64,000 nucleotides of DNA, from NCBI RefSeq assembly GCF_016811105.1, contig NZ_JAFBGM010000001.1, positions 2,112,126 through 2,176,125 on the forward strand. Reading direction: 5' to 3'. Both the position numbers and the translations under genes were made by a program. The notes under the pieces are model-generated. The model worked only from the letters and a program-made list of their open reading frames with translations. It was not told the origin of the DNA and ran no database searches. The number at the start of each line of letters is the position of its first letter. The first letter of the stretch is position 1. The DNA comes from Aurantibacter crassamenti. Lineage in GTDB: Bacteria > Bacteroidota > Bacteroidia > Flavobacteriales > Flavobacteriaceae. Positions 17,251-27,679 of this stretch are shown piece after piece.

Positions 17251-19221
17251 TTATTCCTTTTCAAACACTACAATAGATTTATTTTGAAATTCAACCGCTT
17301 TACTAAATAGTTGTTTAATGGCGTTATAATCTTCTGGAGCAAATTGAGTGCCCGTTAAGTTTAGTTGGAATTTTATAATTAATTGTTTCTCATTTTGACT
17401 AGATAGATATTTTAATTCAATAATAGAATCATCAAATTTAATCAATGCGCTTTTAGGAATTTGGCCTATCTTATACCCTGAGGGAGGCTTTATAATTATT
17501 TGGTATTTATAACTTTTAGGATAGCCAAAATCAATTGGGTAATCTCTTGTTTCTAATTTAAAAGGATTTGATTTGAAGAAGGATATTAAGAAAGGATTAA
17601 AATATACCTTATCGCCCTTTAAGGGATTTTCAATTTCAAATTTTATTCGTTCAGAAACTTTTTTATCATTAGACTTATCTGTTGCAAGATTATAGTCTAA
17701 AATTGTAAATCCATTTATAGCAGAATTTTTTATACCATCTAAATAATCTTCATTTGAAGCGGCATTGATGGACTCCCATTTGTTTACAGCAAAATAACCA
17801 GTATTATTAAAATCCAATACACCTTCTGGTTTTAAAGTTTTTGAATTAAATGTTATTTGACATCGAATTTGAATAGTGTTTTTTTGTTCAGGAATTATAT
17901 TTGACCAATAGCTTTCATTTTTGAAATCCATCACTCTCCCATAAAGGTTTAATGCTCTAAAAGGTAGCATGCCGAAAGGTGTTGATTTCTCTGTAGCATC
18001 TAATAGGTATATGTTTTCATCGATTTTAACATGAGCTAGTATATAATTAAAATCACTCATTACAGGGTGAACTTTTTTAGGTAAGCCAAGTTCTCTTGTT
18101 GAAATAAGCATTAATTTAGCTGGTATATCCGCAGAATTCAATAAGTTAATTAGTGACATATTAATTTCCCAGGCATTACCTTTTCTATTTTCAAAAGCAT
18201 TTTTTACACGTGCTTTTCCATAGGTCGAATACTTGCCATTCCAATTATAATGTTGTTGAATAAACTTGTAAATGTTATTTGCTTTTTCAAGATCTGTACC
18301 TTCAGTTAATAATTCTTCAGGAACGTTTCTTTCGAAGAAGCCTTTTTTAGTAAGCTGTCTACCAATATCTTTATCTGATCTAAATTCATAATCTACATCT
18401 TTCCAAGTCTTTGTGAATTTATCTGAAGTACCGTCAAAACGATTGTATTCTGATAATTCAAAATCGATTCTAGATTGATAATTTTTTGACGCCAACATAA
18501 ACCCCTTCTCCTCTTTAAATGCGGGAATATCCACCATAGAATATTTCAGCACTTCACAATCTGCACTTTTAGCTAAGCCATCAATGTGAAAACAGTCTTT
18601 TTTTATTTGTGAGTCATTGGTGTCAAGTTTAAGCTTCCCAATAAGGGCTCTATTATAATTCCAATTCCCTGGAATTTTCGCATTGAATTCACTATAGATT
18701 TTTGGTATGGAAGCTTGAAATTTCCAACCTTCGAAGTTATAAGCATAAGGGGTTTCAATAGTATAAGAATATTCAAGTATACTCCCTACTTGTAGTTTAG
18801 GGAAAGTAAATTTTTTAATTATCCAACGATCAGATTGTTCTTCGGTAAAAATTTCACTAGGTAAGAGATTAAATTGCTTATTATCATTATGAGTCACAGC
18901 TTTTATCTTACTTACTTTTTCTCTACTACTACCGTGATGATATAACGGAATTTCAACTGTACCCCAATCAAAACCTTCCTCGTCAAGTATTTTGATTTTT
19001 ACATGATACTCTTTAATAAGTCTTATAGAATTATCAACAACCTTAAAATAATTATCGCCTCTCTCATATAGAAAAATGGCATTTGCATCAAGGTCTTTAT
19101 CATAGGTTGTTAGATGCTTTTCCTTATCAGTAAGCTGCCCAAAAGTATTGGGCATTTGAGATGTGATATTAAAATTGACACATGAATACAATATAATAAT
19201 TGCTAATAATCGCTTGGTCAT
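17251..19221 (-). CDS. DUF3857 / transglutaminase-like protein, catalytic cysteine missing
   Basis: 656 residues with a signal sequence. An N-terminal DUF3857 beta domain (about 45-270) is followed by a transglutaminase-like core (about 290-420) and another beta domain. In active transglutaminase-like enzymes a Cys starts the core helix; here the corresponding segment reads KGNAWEINMSL, without Cys, while the later His/Asp region (FNYILAHV, YLLDATE) is recognisable. It is therefore probably a non-catalytic binding domain, a common situation in Bacteroidota. Function is unknown. The gene stands between a sulfatase and an FAD oxidoreductase gene without obvious operon partners. Confidence 0.8.
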   Translation of the reverse strand: MTKRLLAIIILYSCVNFNITSQMPNTFGQLTDKEKHLTTYDKDLDANAIFLYERGDNYFKVVDNSIRLIKEYHVKIKILDEEGFDWGTVEIPLYHHGSSREKVSKIKAVTHNDNKQFNLLPSEIFTEEQSDRWIIKKFTFPKLQVGSILEYSYTIETPYAYNFEGWKFQASIPKIYSEFNAKIPGNWNYNRALIGKLKLDTNDSQIKKDCFHIDGLAKSADCEVLKYSMVDIPAFKEEKGFMLASKNYQSRIDFELSEYNRFDGTSDKFTKTWKDVDYEFRSDKDIGRQLTKKGFFERNVPEELLTEGTDLEKANNIYKFIQQHYNWNGKYSTYGKARVKNAFENRKGNAWEINMSLINLLNSADIPAKLMLISTRELGLPKKVHPVMSDFNYILAHVKIDENIYLLDATEKSTPFGMLPFRALNLYGRVMDFKNESYWSNIIPEQKNTIQIRCQITFNSKTLKPEGVLDFNNTGYFAVNKWESINAASNEDYLDGIKNSAINGFTILDYNLATDKSNDKKVSERIKFEIENPLKGDKVYFNPFLISFFKSNPFKLETRDYPIDFGYPKSYKYQIIIKPPSGYKIGQIPKSALIKFDDSIIELKYLSSQNEKQLIIKFQLNLTGTQFAPEDYNAIKQLFSKAVEFQNKSIVVFEKE

Positions 19222-19590
19222 TGAATCATACTTATTGTTTAACCATCAACTTAGATTTATTAAGATTATTGTAATTACTTTGTTGTTTTGCTATAGCTTG
19301 AGTAAAATATGGCTATAGAATAGGTGAAATTAACTGCGTTATAAAACTGAGAATTTACTAAAACTAGAAATTATTTTGGAAATGAATTTATACCTGTGAT
19401 TAGGGACTAAGTTGAGAAAGTCTGTATTAATTATTTCTATTCCGATTTCCATATTAGAGTTGAAGTTATTTTGCGTATTAAAGTTGAATTATAAACAATG
19501 ATTAAGTTAAGTTTGTTTACACCATTAGTTGCAATCTTTATCAATACAATCTCACAAAGAAATAAATTCAAACCAAATTATAGATATACT
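19222..19590. other. Intergenic region, no feature recognised
   Basis: About 370 bp of AT-rich sequence between two divergent genes. It must hold promoters for both, but I see no convincing TAnnTTTG box, hairpin or repeat in it. The in-frame extension from 19498 to 19590 has no signal-peptide character and is treated as non-coding. Confidence 0.5.
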
Positions 19591-21306
19591 ATGAAATTAA
19601 ACCACAAACTGATTGTTGCATTAGTATTTGTAATGTCAATAGTCTTAATGAGCTTCAATACTAATTCAGAGTTAATACTTAAAAAGAATAAAGCTGACAT
19701 TGTAATATACGGGGGTACTTCGGCTGGTATTTCAGCTGCAATTCAAGTGAGTCGTATGGGGAAATCTGTGTTACTAATTGAACCTTCGAACAGAATTGGG
19801 GGTTTAACTACAGGCGGATTAGGGCAAACAGATATCGGTAATAAACAGGCTATTGGTGGTATTTCGCGCGAGTTTTATGAAAACATCAAAAAGTATTATG
19901 ATAATCCTGAAAATTGGAAGTGGCAGCAAAAATCTGAATACAAAGACGGGGGTCAAACTCGTACAGAAAACAACGAAGCTACTATGTGGACATTTGAACC
20001 ATCCGCCGCCCTAAAAGTATATATGGATATGCTGATGAAAGAAGGAGTTAAAGTAGTGTATAACGAAAGATTGAATAGGGTATCAGGGGTTGAAATGCAA
20101 AATGGAGCAATTAAATCAATCACAATGGAAAGCGGGAAAGTCTTTATCGGAAAAGCTTTTATAGACGCAACATATGAAGGTGATTTAATGGCGGCAGCGG
20201 GTGTAAATTATACAATTGGTAGAGAAAGTAATGCGCAATATGGTGAATCATTAAACGGTGTACAAGCAAATAAAATAAGCAGAACATTAGCTGGTACTAT
20301 ATCTGCAAATGCATATAATCATAATTTTATTGACCGCGTAGATCCCTATGTAATAAAGGGTGACCCAAAAAGTGGCCTTTTGCCAAACATTAATGAGAAA
20401 CCCGGAGTTGATGGCGAAGGTGATACAAAAATTCAGGCGTATTGTTTTAGAATGTGTATTACCAATCATCCTGAAAATCGAATTCCTTTTCAAAAACCTG
20501 AAAATTATGATGAATTAAATTATGAATTACTATTTAGAAATTATGAGGCAAGAAAAGGAGCTGTAAAAGATATGTATACTGGAAATGCTATTGTCCCTTG
20601 GATTAATTCTGATATGCCCAATAGAAAAACCGACACTAATAATAGATTTGGATTTTCTACTGATTTTATAGGTAGGAATTATGAATATGCCGAAGGTACT
20701 TATGAAGAACGCGAGAAGATTGTACAAGACCATAAGAACTATCAAATGGGCTTAATGTGGTCATTGGCCTATCATCCAAGAATTCCAAAGGAAGTTCGTG
20801 ATGAGGTTTCGACCTGGGGTACCACAAAAGACGAATTCGAAAGTGCTGATGGCTGGCAACAGCAATTATATATTCGTGAAGCTAGGCGTATGATTAGCAA
20901 TTATGTGATGACACAAAAAAACTGTGAAGCAATAGAAGTTGCTGAAGATGCTGTTGGTTTAGGCGCCTATGGCATGGATTCTCACCATGTTCAACGCTAT
21001 GTAGATGCAAATGGTTATGTGCAAAACGAGGGAAATGTTGAAGCGCATGGTTTTGATCCTTATCCTATAAGTTATAGATCTATTGTTCCAAAAAAGGAAG
21101 AATGTAGTAATTTGATTGTGCCTATTTGTTTGAGTGCGACACATATTGGCTTCGGATCTATTCGCATGGAACCCGTTTTTATGGTGTTAGGGCAATCTGC
21201 GGCAACTGCTGCTGCATTATCAATAGATCAAGGTTTTACAGTACAAGACTTGCCTTATGAACTACTTCGTAAGAAATTATTGGATGATAAACAGCGACTT
21301 AAATAA
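19591..21306 (+). CDS. FAD-dependent oxidoreductase (FAD_oxidored family, 'xanthan lyase'-like annotation)
   Basis: 572 residues from the ATG at 19591, chosen because it starts a proper signal peptide ([16 protein letters not shown]). The Rossmann motif [17 protein letters not shown] near residue 36 and [16 protein letters not shown] near 70 place it in the FAD_oxidored family, and the late [20 protein letters not shown] segment closes the FAD site. Family members are found near polysaccharide-degrading genes in Bacteroidota and Planctomycetes, but the reaction is poorly defined. It would be exported, which is unusual for a flavoenzyme unless it is folded outside. Confidence 0.83.
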   Translation: MKLNHKLIVALVFVMSIVLMSFNTNSELILKKNKADIVIYGGTSAGISAAIQVSRMGKSVLLIEPSNRIGGLTTGGLGQTDIGNKQAIGGISREFYENIKKYYDNPENWKWQQKSEYKDGGQTRTENNEATMWTFEPSAALKVYMDMLMKEGVKVVYNERLNRVSGVEMQNGAIKSITMESGKVFIGKAFIDATYEGDLMAAAGVNYTIGRESNAQYGESLNGVQANKISRTLAGTISANAYNHNFIDRVDPYVIKGDPKSGLLPNINEKPGVDGEGDTKIQAYCFRMCITNHPENRIPFQKPENYDELNYELLFRNYEARKGAVKDMYTGNAIVPWINSDMPNRKTDTNNRFGFSTDFIGRNYEYAEGTYEEREKIVQDHKNYQMGLMWSLAYHPRIPKEVRDEVSTWGTTKDEFESADGWQQQLYIREARRMISNYVMTQKNCEAIEVAEDAVGLGAYGMDSHHVQRYVDANGYVQNEGNVEAHGFDPYPISYRSIVPKKEECSNLIVPICLSATHIGFGSIRMEPVFMVLGQSAATAAALSIDQGFTVQDLPYELLRKKLLDDKQRLK

Positions 21307-21346
21307 TACAATCATTAATAAAATGATGTAAAATTTTATTTTAACG

Positions 21347-22372
21347 CTAAAACATAAGCGATTTATCTTTCGGGTTTAGGGGTAGAAAATTGACATCTAA
21401 ATAACCACCACTGGCATTATCATCGGTGATAATTTGAGGTTTTCCTTTTAGTGATTCCATTGAAAAACGATGTATATGGCCAGCAAATACACTCATAAGG
21501 TTTGGGGCTGAAAACACAGCCTTATGAAAGTTAAAGGTTGTTTCTGTATGTCCTGATTCTGGCCATTTTTGTCGTCCTTCTATTTCGAAATTTGCATCTA
21601 TCGCTGCTCCCCAATGTGGTGATCCACATCCATAATAGATTGATTTCCCAGGAACGTACAAAGGTATATGTACTAGCAGAATAAGGGGGATGCCACTAGC
21701 CACTTGTTCATTAAAAAAAGCCAATTGGTCATCATTGATTTGATAAGTAGAATTATCAATAATAACAAACCGAACTCCTTTTACATCTCGAAATGTCATT
21801 AGTGGGTTTTCACCTTGATACAACGGTAAAAGTCTATTTTCAATCCATTGGTCTCTTAAGTCTTCTAAACTTCCTTCCATACCCTCATAATGCCAGTCGT
21901 GATTGCCAGCCACATATACATAAGGAATATTAATAGCTTTCAATTTTGCCTGTACCCATTCAATTGCAGCTTCAGACGGAAAGCTAAATATGTCGCCTAT
22001 CAATGTGATTAAATCAGCCTCTGCTTCTACAGCGAAATTTAAGGCTGCTTCAAATCCTAATTCAGGATTAATCGATTCACCTGTTTTAAAATGACTAGTT
22101 TGATTGTAAGCTTTAGCCATACGTTGACTATACTTCTTATAGGGTTCACCCCGCTCATCATCTCTAAAGAGGTGCGTATCGGCAATATGAACAATTTTAA
22201 TAGATTCCTTTATGTCCTCTGAAAAAAAGTTGAGCACATTATCTTCAATTGTAACACAAAATTCGAGGTCTTTTGCGGAAGGCTGAACAGATTTTTCGTT
22301 TGTTGTACAACTAGTTAGCCCTAATCCGATTGATGCGGAAGCCGCATTTTTAAAAAATAACCTGCGTTTCAT
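21347..22372 (-). CDS. Exported metallophosphoesterase, lipoprotein-like
   Basis: 341 residues. The N-terminus has a twin-arginine-like KRRLFFKN, a hydrophobic stretch and LTSC (Cys22), so it may be a lipoprotein. Calcineurin-type motifs: IADTHL near 65, LIGDIF near 123, VAGNHDWH near 155, LLVHIPLY near 231 and FAGHIHRF near 302. It hydrolyses a phosphomonoester or diester with two metals. It lies 31 bp after kdsA on the same strand and may be co-transcribed. The substrate is unknown. Confidence 0.83.
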   Translation of the reverse strand: MKRRLFFKNAASASIGLGLTSCTTNEKSVQPSAKDLEFCVTIEDNVLNFFSEDIKESIKIVHIADTHLFRDDERGEPYKKYSQRMAKAYNQTSHFKTGESINPELGFEAALNFAVEAEADLITLIGDIFSFPSEAAIEWVQAKLKAINIPYVYVAGNHDWHYEGMEGSLEDLRDQWIENRLLPLYQGENPLMTFRDVKGVRFVIIDNSTYQINDDQLAFFNEQVASGIPLILLVHIPLYVPGKSIYYGCGSPHWGAAIDANFEIEGRQKWPESGHTETTFNFHKAVFSAPNLMSVFAGHIHRFSMESLKGKPQIITDDNASGGYLDVNFLPLNPKDKSLMF

Positions 22373-22403
22373 TTACTTCTTTTTTAATAAGACTGTAAAA
22401 TAA

Positions 22404-23222
22404 TTAAAATTCGTTGACCGTCTTTCTGAGAGCAACCAAATTGGTCAAAAGTTTTTCTAATTGGTCGAGCGGAAGCATATTAGCACCGTCACTCTTCGCA
22501 TTGGCCGGATCGAAATGAGTTTCCATAAAAATGCCATCAACACCAGCTGCAATACCTGCGCGAGCAATGGTATTAATTAAGGCAGGTCTTCCGCCAGTGA
22601 CACCAGATGTTTGATTGGGTTGTTGCAGAGAATGGGTGACATCTAAAACAACGGGTGCAAACTGCTGCATTGTGGGTATTCCTCTGAAATCCACCACCAT
22701 ATCTTGATATCCGAACATCGTACCTCTATCTGTTATCCACACGTGTTGGTTGTCAGAGTCGGTGACTTTAGTTACTGCATGTTGCATACTTTCAGGGCTC
22801 ATGAATTGTCCTTTTTTCAGATTTACAACTTTACCAGTATTTGCTGCTGCAACCACCAAATCTGTCTGACGAACTAAAAAAGCAGGAATCTGTAAAACAT
22901 CAACATATTCTGCGGCCAATTCTGCATCAGATTCTTTATGAATGTCGGTAACTGTAGGAATCTTGAAAGTCTCTGAAACCTTACGAAGTATTTTCAAGGC
23001 TTTTTCATCACCTATGCCTGTAAACGAATCTACACGACTACGGTTTGCTTTTTTAAAACTTCCTTTAAAAATGTATGGTATTTGAAGTTTATCGGTAATC
23101 GTAACTATCTTTTCTGCAATTCGAAGTGCCATATCTTCTCCTTCTATGGCACAAGGGCCTGAAAGCAGAAAAAAGTTGTCACCATCGGTATGTTTGAGTT
23201 GATGAATTTTAGAAAGGTCCAT
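22404..23222 (-). CDS. kdsA: 3-deoxy-8-phosphooctulonate synthase
   Basis: 272 residues, the usual length. It condenses phosphoenolpyruvate with arabinose-5-phosphate to make Kdo-8-phosphate for lipopolysaccharide. Landmarks include LSGPCAIEGEDMA near 18, FKGSFKKANRSR near 52, FLVRQTD near 119, LDVTHSLQQPNQTSG near 196 and GIFMETHFDP near 235. It is cytoplasmic. A weak promoter box (TATCTTTA on the minus strand, 23238-23245) lies just upstream of the start. Confidence 0.95.
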   Translation of the reverse strand: MDLSKIHQLKHTDGDNFFLLSGPCAIEGEDMALRIAEKIVTITDKLQIPYIFKGSFKKANRSRVDSFTGIGDEKALKILRKVSETFKIPTVTDIHKESDAELAAEYVDVLQIPAFLVRQTDLVVAAANTGKVVNLKKGQFMSPESMQHAVTKVTDSDNQHVWITDRGTMFGYQDMVVDFRGIPTMQQFAPVVLDVTHSLQQPNQTSGVTGGRPALINTIARAGIAAGVDGIFMETHFDPANAKSDGANMLPLDQLEKLLTNLVALRKTVNEF

Positions 23223-23295
23223 ATCTTAAATTTTGCATAAAGATAGCATTAAACACAATGTTACTTTTTAGATTTAGAAAAGTAAATCAAAAATC

Positions 23296-23880
23296 ATGGC
23301 CAAAAATCTACTCCTATGTTTACTTATTTCAATACCTATTTTGACTAGCGGACAAGTACGTAAACTCAATGAACAAGGCTCAGGCCTTATAAATTTAGAA
23401 CGACATCAATTTAAGCTAAACCTTGTTGGACCGGGTATTAGTTATGAATTAGGACTTTTTAAAAATGTAACTGCATCAACAAGTTTTGGACCATCGCTTG
23501 CATATTATACTGAGGGTTATTCATTTGGTTTTGCTTGGCACACAAGGCTGAGATATTATCATAATCTAACTAGAAGAATAGATATGCGGAAAAATGTAAG
23601 TGGTAATTCTGGTAATTATATTTCAGCTGCGCGCAGTGTTTTTTGGGCACCCTTGCAAATTTCAAACAATCTACAAGGGGCAGATGATTTTGCTATGGCA
23701 TTTTACGGCGGGGTTTATGGTATTCAACGTACCTACGAAAAAGGCTTTAATTTTAATATTGAACTAGGGGCAGGTTACTATAGAGGTGATGGCGTTTTGG
23801 ACGGATATGGTACTTTGTTAAATTTCAGCTTTGGTTGGGTGCCAACTAAAAGAAAATCTAGAAAGCCAACTTTTGATTGA
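23296..23880 (+). CDS. Hypothetical outer-membrane beta-barrel-like protein
   Basis: 194 residues with a signal peptide ending SGQ. The mature protein alternates aromatic and polar residues in strand-like segments (TASTSFGPSLAYY, HTRLRYYHNL, FNIELGAGYY, LLNFSFGWVP), as in small outer-membrane barrels. No family recognised. It stands between kdsA and typA on the typA strand, with its own start. Confidence 0.65.
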   Translation: MAKNLLLCLLISIPILTSGQVRKLNEQGSGLINLERHQFKLNLVGPGISYELGLFKNVTASTSFGPSLAYYTEGYSFGFAWHTRLRYYHNLTRRIDMRKNVSGNSGNYISAARSVFWAPLQISNNLQGADDFAMAFYGGVYGIQRTYEKGFNFNIELGAGYYRGDGVLDGYGTLLNFSFGWVPTKRKSRKPTFD

Positions 23881-23930
23881 ATATAGTATGACAACCTTCT
23901 CAAAATCAATCAAATAAAATTTGTATGAGA

Positions 23931-23964
23931 TTGTGCCAATGCTTTAAAATTAGCAGTATCTTTG
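23931..23964 (+). promoter_or_regulatory. typA promoter
   Basis: TTG at 23931-23933, a 23-nt spacer and TATCTTTG at 23957-23964 fit the Bacteroidota -33/-7 consensus. The start codon at 23984 is only 20 nt downstream, so the leader is short. Confidence 0.7.
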
Positions 23965-23983
23965 CACGCTGAAATTAGAACTT

Positions 23984-25783
23984 ATGTCTGTAACAAAGAA
24001 TATTGCCATTATTGCCCACGTTGACCACGGTAAAACCACATTGGTTGATAAGATTATGTACCATTGCCAGTTGTTTCGTGAAAATCAAAACACTGGAGAT
24101 TTGATTTTGGATAATAACGATTTAGAACGTGAAAGAGGAATTACAATTACTTCTAAAAACGTTTCTGTGGTTTATAAAGATACCAAGATTAACATTATCG
24201 ATACACCTGGTCACGCCGATTTTGGTGGTGAGGTTGAGCGTGTATTGAATATGGCTGATGGAGTTTTATTGTTGGTTGATGCCTTTGAAGGTCCAATGCC
24301 ACAAACGCGTTTTGTACTGCAAAAAGCGATTGATTTAGGCTTGAAACCTTGTGTGGTAATCAATAAGGTAGATAAAGAAAACTGTACTCCTGAAGAAGTT
24401 CATGAAAAGGTTTTTGATTTGATGTTTGAATTAGGTGCTGAAGAATGGCAATTAGATTTCCCTACCGTTTATGGTTCGGCAAAAAATAATTGGATGAGTA
24501 CTGAATGGGATAATATTACAGATAATATTGAGCCATTATTAGATATGGTTGTTGAGCATATTCCAACTTTTGAGCCTACAGAAGGCAACACTCAAATGTT
24601 AATTACTTCTTTAGATTTCTCTTCGTTTACTGGAAGAATAGCTATCGGAAGATTAATTAGAGGTGGTTTAAAAGAAGGGCAACAAATTTCTTTGGTTAAA
24701 AGGGATGGTAGTATTGTAAAATCAAAAATAAAAGAGCTTTTTATATTTGAAGGTTTGGGAAGACTAAAAGTAAAAGAAGTGACAACCGGAGATATTTGTG
24801 CTATAACAGGTATTGAAGGATTTGAAATTGGCGATACAGTAGCAGATTTAGAAAACCCAGAAGGTTTAAAAACAATTGCTATTGATGAACCAACAATGAG
24901 TATGTTGTTTACTATTAATGATAGTCCGTTTTTTGGTCAAGATGGTAAATTTGTTACTTCAAGACATATTAAAGAGCGTTTAGAGCGTGAACTTGAAAAG
25001 AATTTAGCCTTGCGTCTTAATGAAACTGATAGTGCTGATAAGTTTTTAGTATTCGGCCGTGGTGTTTTACACTTATCTGTATTAATTGAGACCATGCGTC
25101 GTGAAGGGTACGAATTGCAAATTGGTCAACCTCAAGTTATTATCAAAGAAGTTGATGGGGTTAAATGTGAGCCAATTGAATCATTAACTATAGATTTACC
25201 AGAAACTGTTTCTGGTAAAGCTGTAGAAATGGTATCAATACGAAAAGGGGAGATGACGAGTATGGAAGCCAAAGGTGATCGTATGATTTGTGAATTTTTA
25301 ATTCCTTCTCGTGGTATCATTGGTTTACGTAATCAATTGTTAACAGCAACTGCTGGTGAAGCAATTATGGCACACCGCTTTTTAGAGTATCAGCCAATGA
25401 AAGGTGATATTCCACAACGTCAAAACGGTTCTTTGGTATCTATGGAAAAAGGAAAAGCAATTCCTTATTCTATTGATAAATTACAGGATCGTGGTAAGTT
25501 TTTTGTTGATCCAGGTGAAGATATTTATGAAGGTCAAGTAATTGGCGAGAATTCACGTGGTGATGATATGACAATTAATATCACTAAAACTAAGAAGCTT
25601 TCAAACGTACGTTCTTCAGGAGCAGATGATAAAGCTAAAATTGTTCCGGCAATTAAGTTTTCTTTGGAAGAAGCATTAGAATACATTCAAAAAGATGAAT
25701 ACGTTGAAGTAACGCCTAAACATTTAAGGCTACGTAAGATTTATTTAACTGAAGTAGATCGAAAGCGAAATAAAATAGCGTAA
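23984..25783 (+). CDS. typA: Translational GTPase TypA/BipA
   Basis: 599 residues, the usual length. The GTPase domain shows [10 protein letters not shown] (G1), RGITI (G2), DTPGHADF (G3) and NKVD (G4), then EF-G-like domains II, III and V and the BipA-specific C-terminal domain. It binds the ribosome in place of EF-G and helps assembly and stress adaptation. A single gene with its own promoter and terminator. Confidence 0.97.
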   Translation: MSVTKNIAIIAHVDHGKTTLVDKIMYHCQLFRENQNTGDLILDNNDLERERGITITSKNVSVVYKDTKINIIDTPGHADFGGEVERVLNMADGVLLLVDAFEGPMPQTRFVLQKAIDLGLKPCVVINKVDKENCTPEEVHEKVFDLMFELGAEEWQLDFPTVYGSAKNNWMSTEWDNITDNIEPLLDMVVEHIPTFEPTEGNTQMLITSLDFSSFTGRIAIGRLIRGGLKEGQQISLVKRDGSIVKSKIKELFIFEGLGRLKVKEVTTGDICAITGIEGFEIGDTVADLENPEGLKTIAIDEPTMSMLFTINDSPFFGQDGKFVTSRHIKERLERELEKNLALRLNETDSADKFLVFGRGVLHLSVLIETMRREGYELQIGQPQVIIKEVDGVKCEPIESLTIDLPETVSGKAVEMVSIRKGEMTSMEAKGDRMICEFLIPSRGIIGLRNQLLTATAGEAIMAHRFLEYQPMKGDIPQRQNGSLVSMEKGKAIPYSIDKLQDRGKFFVDPGEDIYEGQVIGENSRGDDMTINITKTKKLSNVRSSGADDKAKIVPAIKFSLEEALEYIQKDEYVEVTPKHLRLRKIYLTEVDRKRNKIA

Positions 25784-25790
25784 GACAAAA

Positions 25791-25820
25791 AACCTGAACA
25801 TATGTTCAGGTTTTTTTTTG
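25791..25820 (+). terminator. typA terminator
   Basis: Perfect inverted repeat AACCTGAACA / TGTTCAGGTT with a 2-nt centre, followed by nine T. It lies 8 bp after the typA stop. Confidence 0.9.
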
Positions 25821-25882
25821 CTTTGTTATGTAATGAGAATGTTTATGTTCCGACTACCCACGCTTAATTAAAATGTGAGCTT

Positions 25883-26779
25883 ATGAAAATAATAATAAAA
25901 GCAGTTAGTTTAATAGCATTACTTTTTATTGTAGGCTGTAAAAATGAATCAAAAACTACTGAAAAGAAAACAGAAATAACCTTAGAAACAAAAGAAATAG
26001 TTCCTGATTCTTGGGTTGCTAACAGAGTTGCAAAAGCAAAAGAAAGGTTAGCAGGTAGTGAAGCGGGTAAAATCGTCTGGCAGGCAATGGAGGCCCATGG
26101 AGGGCTGTATAAATGGTATAGCAACGGAGCTTTATCTTTTCGCTTTAACTATCAACCATTAGATGGCAGTACAGTTCGTGATAGTTATCAAGTTGTTGAT
26201 GTATGGAATAACAGAGCTTTGCATACAAGTACAACTGATAAGGATGCAAAATTTGGATGGGATGGATCTACAGCTTGGGTGCAAGCAAAAGATTCTACGG
26301 CGTTTGCTTACGATACCAAGTTTTGGGCCTTAACACCATTATATCTATTTGGACACCCTTTTATTCTCGATGGTGAAGGTGTTAATTTAGAATTATTACC
26401 AGAAACAAGCTATAAAGGCAAAGTTAATGATGTGGTAAAAGTAACTTTTGAAGCGGGAACTGGTGATGCACCTGATGATTATTATATTTTACAATTCGAT
26501 AAAGAAAGTCATTTGTTAACAGCAACTAGATATATAGTTTCTTATCCAAAGTATTTTAAGGATGGAGGACACAATCCAGAGAAATTTATGGAGGTCGGTG
26601 AATTAGTAAATGTAAGTGGAGTGTTATTGCCTAACGGACTTAAAACTCATTGGACATTAGAAAACCAACAACAAGGCGAGTATATAACTAAAATTGAAAT
26701 AACTGATATTAAATATGTTCAGAACTTAAAAGATGGTTATTTTGAAGCACCAGAGGGAGCAAAAATTATTAGCAAATAA
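25883..26779 (+). CDS. Hypothetical lipoprotein (DUF6503-like)
   Basis: 298 residues with lipobox IVGC (Cys19) and a Lys/Glu/Thr linker. The body is mostly beta and begins with a conserved-looking WQAMEAHGG-YKWY segment, then FGWDGSTAWV and HTSTTDKDA. This resembles a family of Bacteroidota lipoproteins that I recall as DUF6503, with a fold like outer-membrane lipoprotein carriers; I cannot confirm the family here. It probably sits in the outer membrane facing the periplasm. Flanked by terminators on both sides, so it is transcribed alone. Confidence 0.65.
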   Translation: MKIIIKAVSLIALLFIVGCKNESKTTEKKTEITLETKEIVPDSWVANRVAKAKERLAGSEAGKIVWQAMEAHGGLYKWYSNGALSFRFNYQPLDGSTVRDSYQVVDVWNNRALHTSTTDKDAKFGWDGSTAWVQAKDSTAFAYDTKFWALTPLYLFGHPFILDGEGVNLELLPETSYKGKVNDVVKVTFEAGTGDAPDDYYILQFDKESHLLTATRYIVSYPKYFKDGGHNPEKFMEVGELVNVSGVLLPNGLKTHWTLENQQQGEYITKIEITDIKYVQNLKDGYFEAPEGAKIISK

Positions 26780-26800
26780 TTGAAGTATAGTTGCCTCATA

Positions 26801-26832
26801 AAAAAACCTGAACAAAAGTTCAGGTTTTTTTA
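26801..26832. terminator. Bidirectional terminator
   Basis: A 13-bp stem AAAAAACCTGAAC / GTTCAGGTTTTTT with an AAAA loop serves the lipoprotein gene on the plus strand and the glucokinase gene on the minus strand. Confidence 0.88.
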
Positions 26833-26855
26833 ATTTAGAGTTGTTTGAAAGTATA

Positions 26856-27608
26856 TTAAATATCTTTTAAATTTTTATGTATGGCAGCAGCTGCGGCGCC
26901 TACTATGCCTGCGGAATTTCGTAATTCTGCGGGTACTACTGTGGTGTCAATTGTAATGTATTCTTTAAATTCCTTAAAGTTTTTAGATATACCACCACCT
27001 AGAATAATTAAATCAGGCGAAATAATTAATTCTACATACTTCAAAAATTTATTAAAACGTTTGCCCCATTGTTTATAGGTAAGTCCGTCTCTGGTTTTCG
27101 CCGAATCAGCGGCCCAGAGTTCTATTTTTTTGTGTTTTTTATATGGAATTTGCCCAAGTTCAAAATTCGGAATTAATTCACCATTAAAGAAAGCTCCACT
27201 ACCCAAACCAGTTCCAATAGTAATCATAAGAACCAGGCCTTGTTTGCCTTTGCCAATTCCGTAGTTTACCGTAGCAAAACCAGCGGCATCAGCATCATTT
27301 ACTACAGTTACGTCTAAACCTGTAGCGGTACTAAATAATTCTTTTACATTAACATCAAGCCACTTTTTATGTAGATTACCCGGAGACATGCAAATGCCAT
27401 TTTTAATAACCGTTGGAAAACCAACTCCAACTGGACCTTTATGGTCAAAATGTTTGACTATTTCAGCCACAACCTTTGCCATTTCTTTAGGTTTTCTTGA
27501 TGGAGGAGTAGGTATTCGATGCCGTTCGGTCAACATTTTGCCTGTTTCTGAGTCTACTAAAGCCCCTTTCATGCCAGAGCCACCAATATCAATACCGAGT
27601 ACAACCAT
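26856..27608 (-). CDS. ppgK: Polyphosphate glucokinase (ROK family)
   Basis: 250 residues. [13 protein letters not shown] near residue 3 is the ATP/polyphosphate-binding loop, with VGVGFPTVI near 60, [11 protein letters not shown] near 101, [17 protein letters not shown] near 128 and [12 protein letters not shown] near 205. The SPGNLHKKW segment is typical of polyphosphate glucokinases. It phosphorylates glucose to glucose-6-phosphate with inorganic polyphosphate (and often ATP). Cytoplasmic. Symbol given by family similarity. Confidence 0.85.
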   Translation of the reverse strand: MVVLGIDIGGSGMKGALVDSETGKMLTERHRIPTPPSRKPKEMAKVVAEIVKHFDHKGPVGVGFPTVIKNGICMSPGNLHKKWLDVNVKELFSTATGLDVTVVNDADAAGFATVNYGIGKGKQGLVLMITIGTGLGSGAFFNGELIPNFELGQIPYKKHKKIELWAADSAKTRDGLTYKQWGKRFNKFLKYVELIISPDLIILGGGISKNFKEFKEYITIDTTVVPAELRNSAGIVGAAAAAIHKNLKDI

Positions 27609-27679
27609 TGTTATTTTTATGTTAAGAACTGCAAAATAAGAAAAACTTTTGTGAGAATTTAAGTAAAGATGGATAGACT

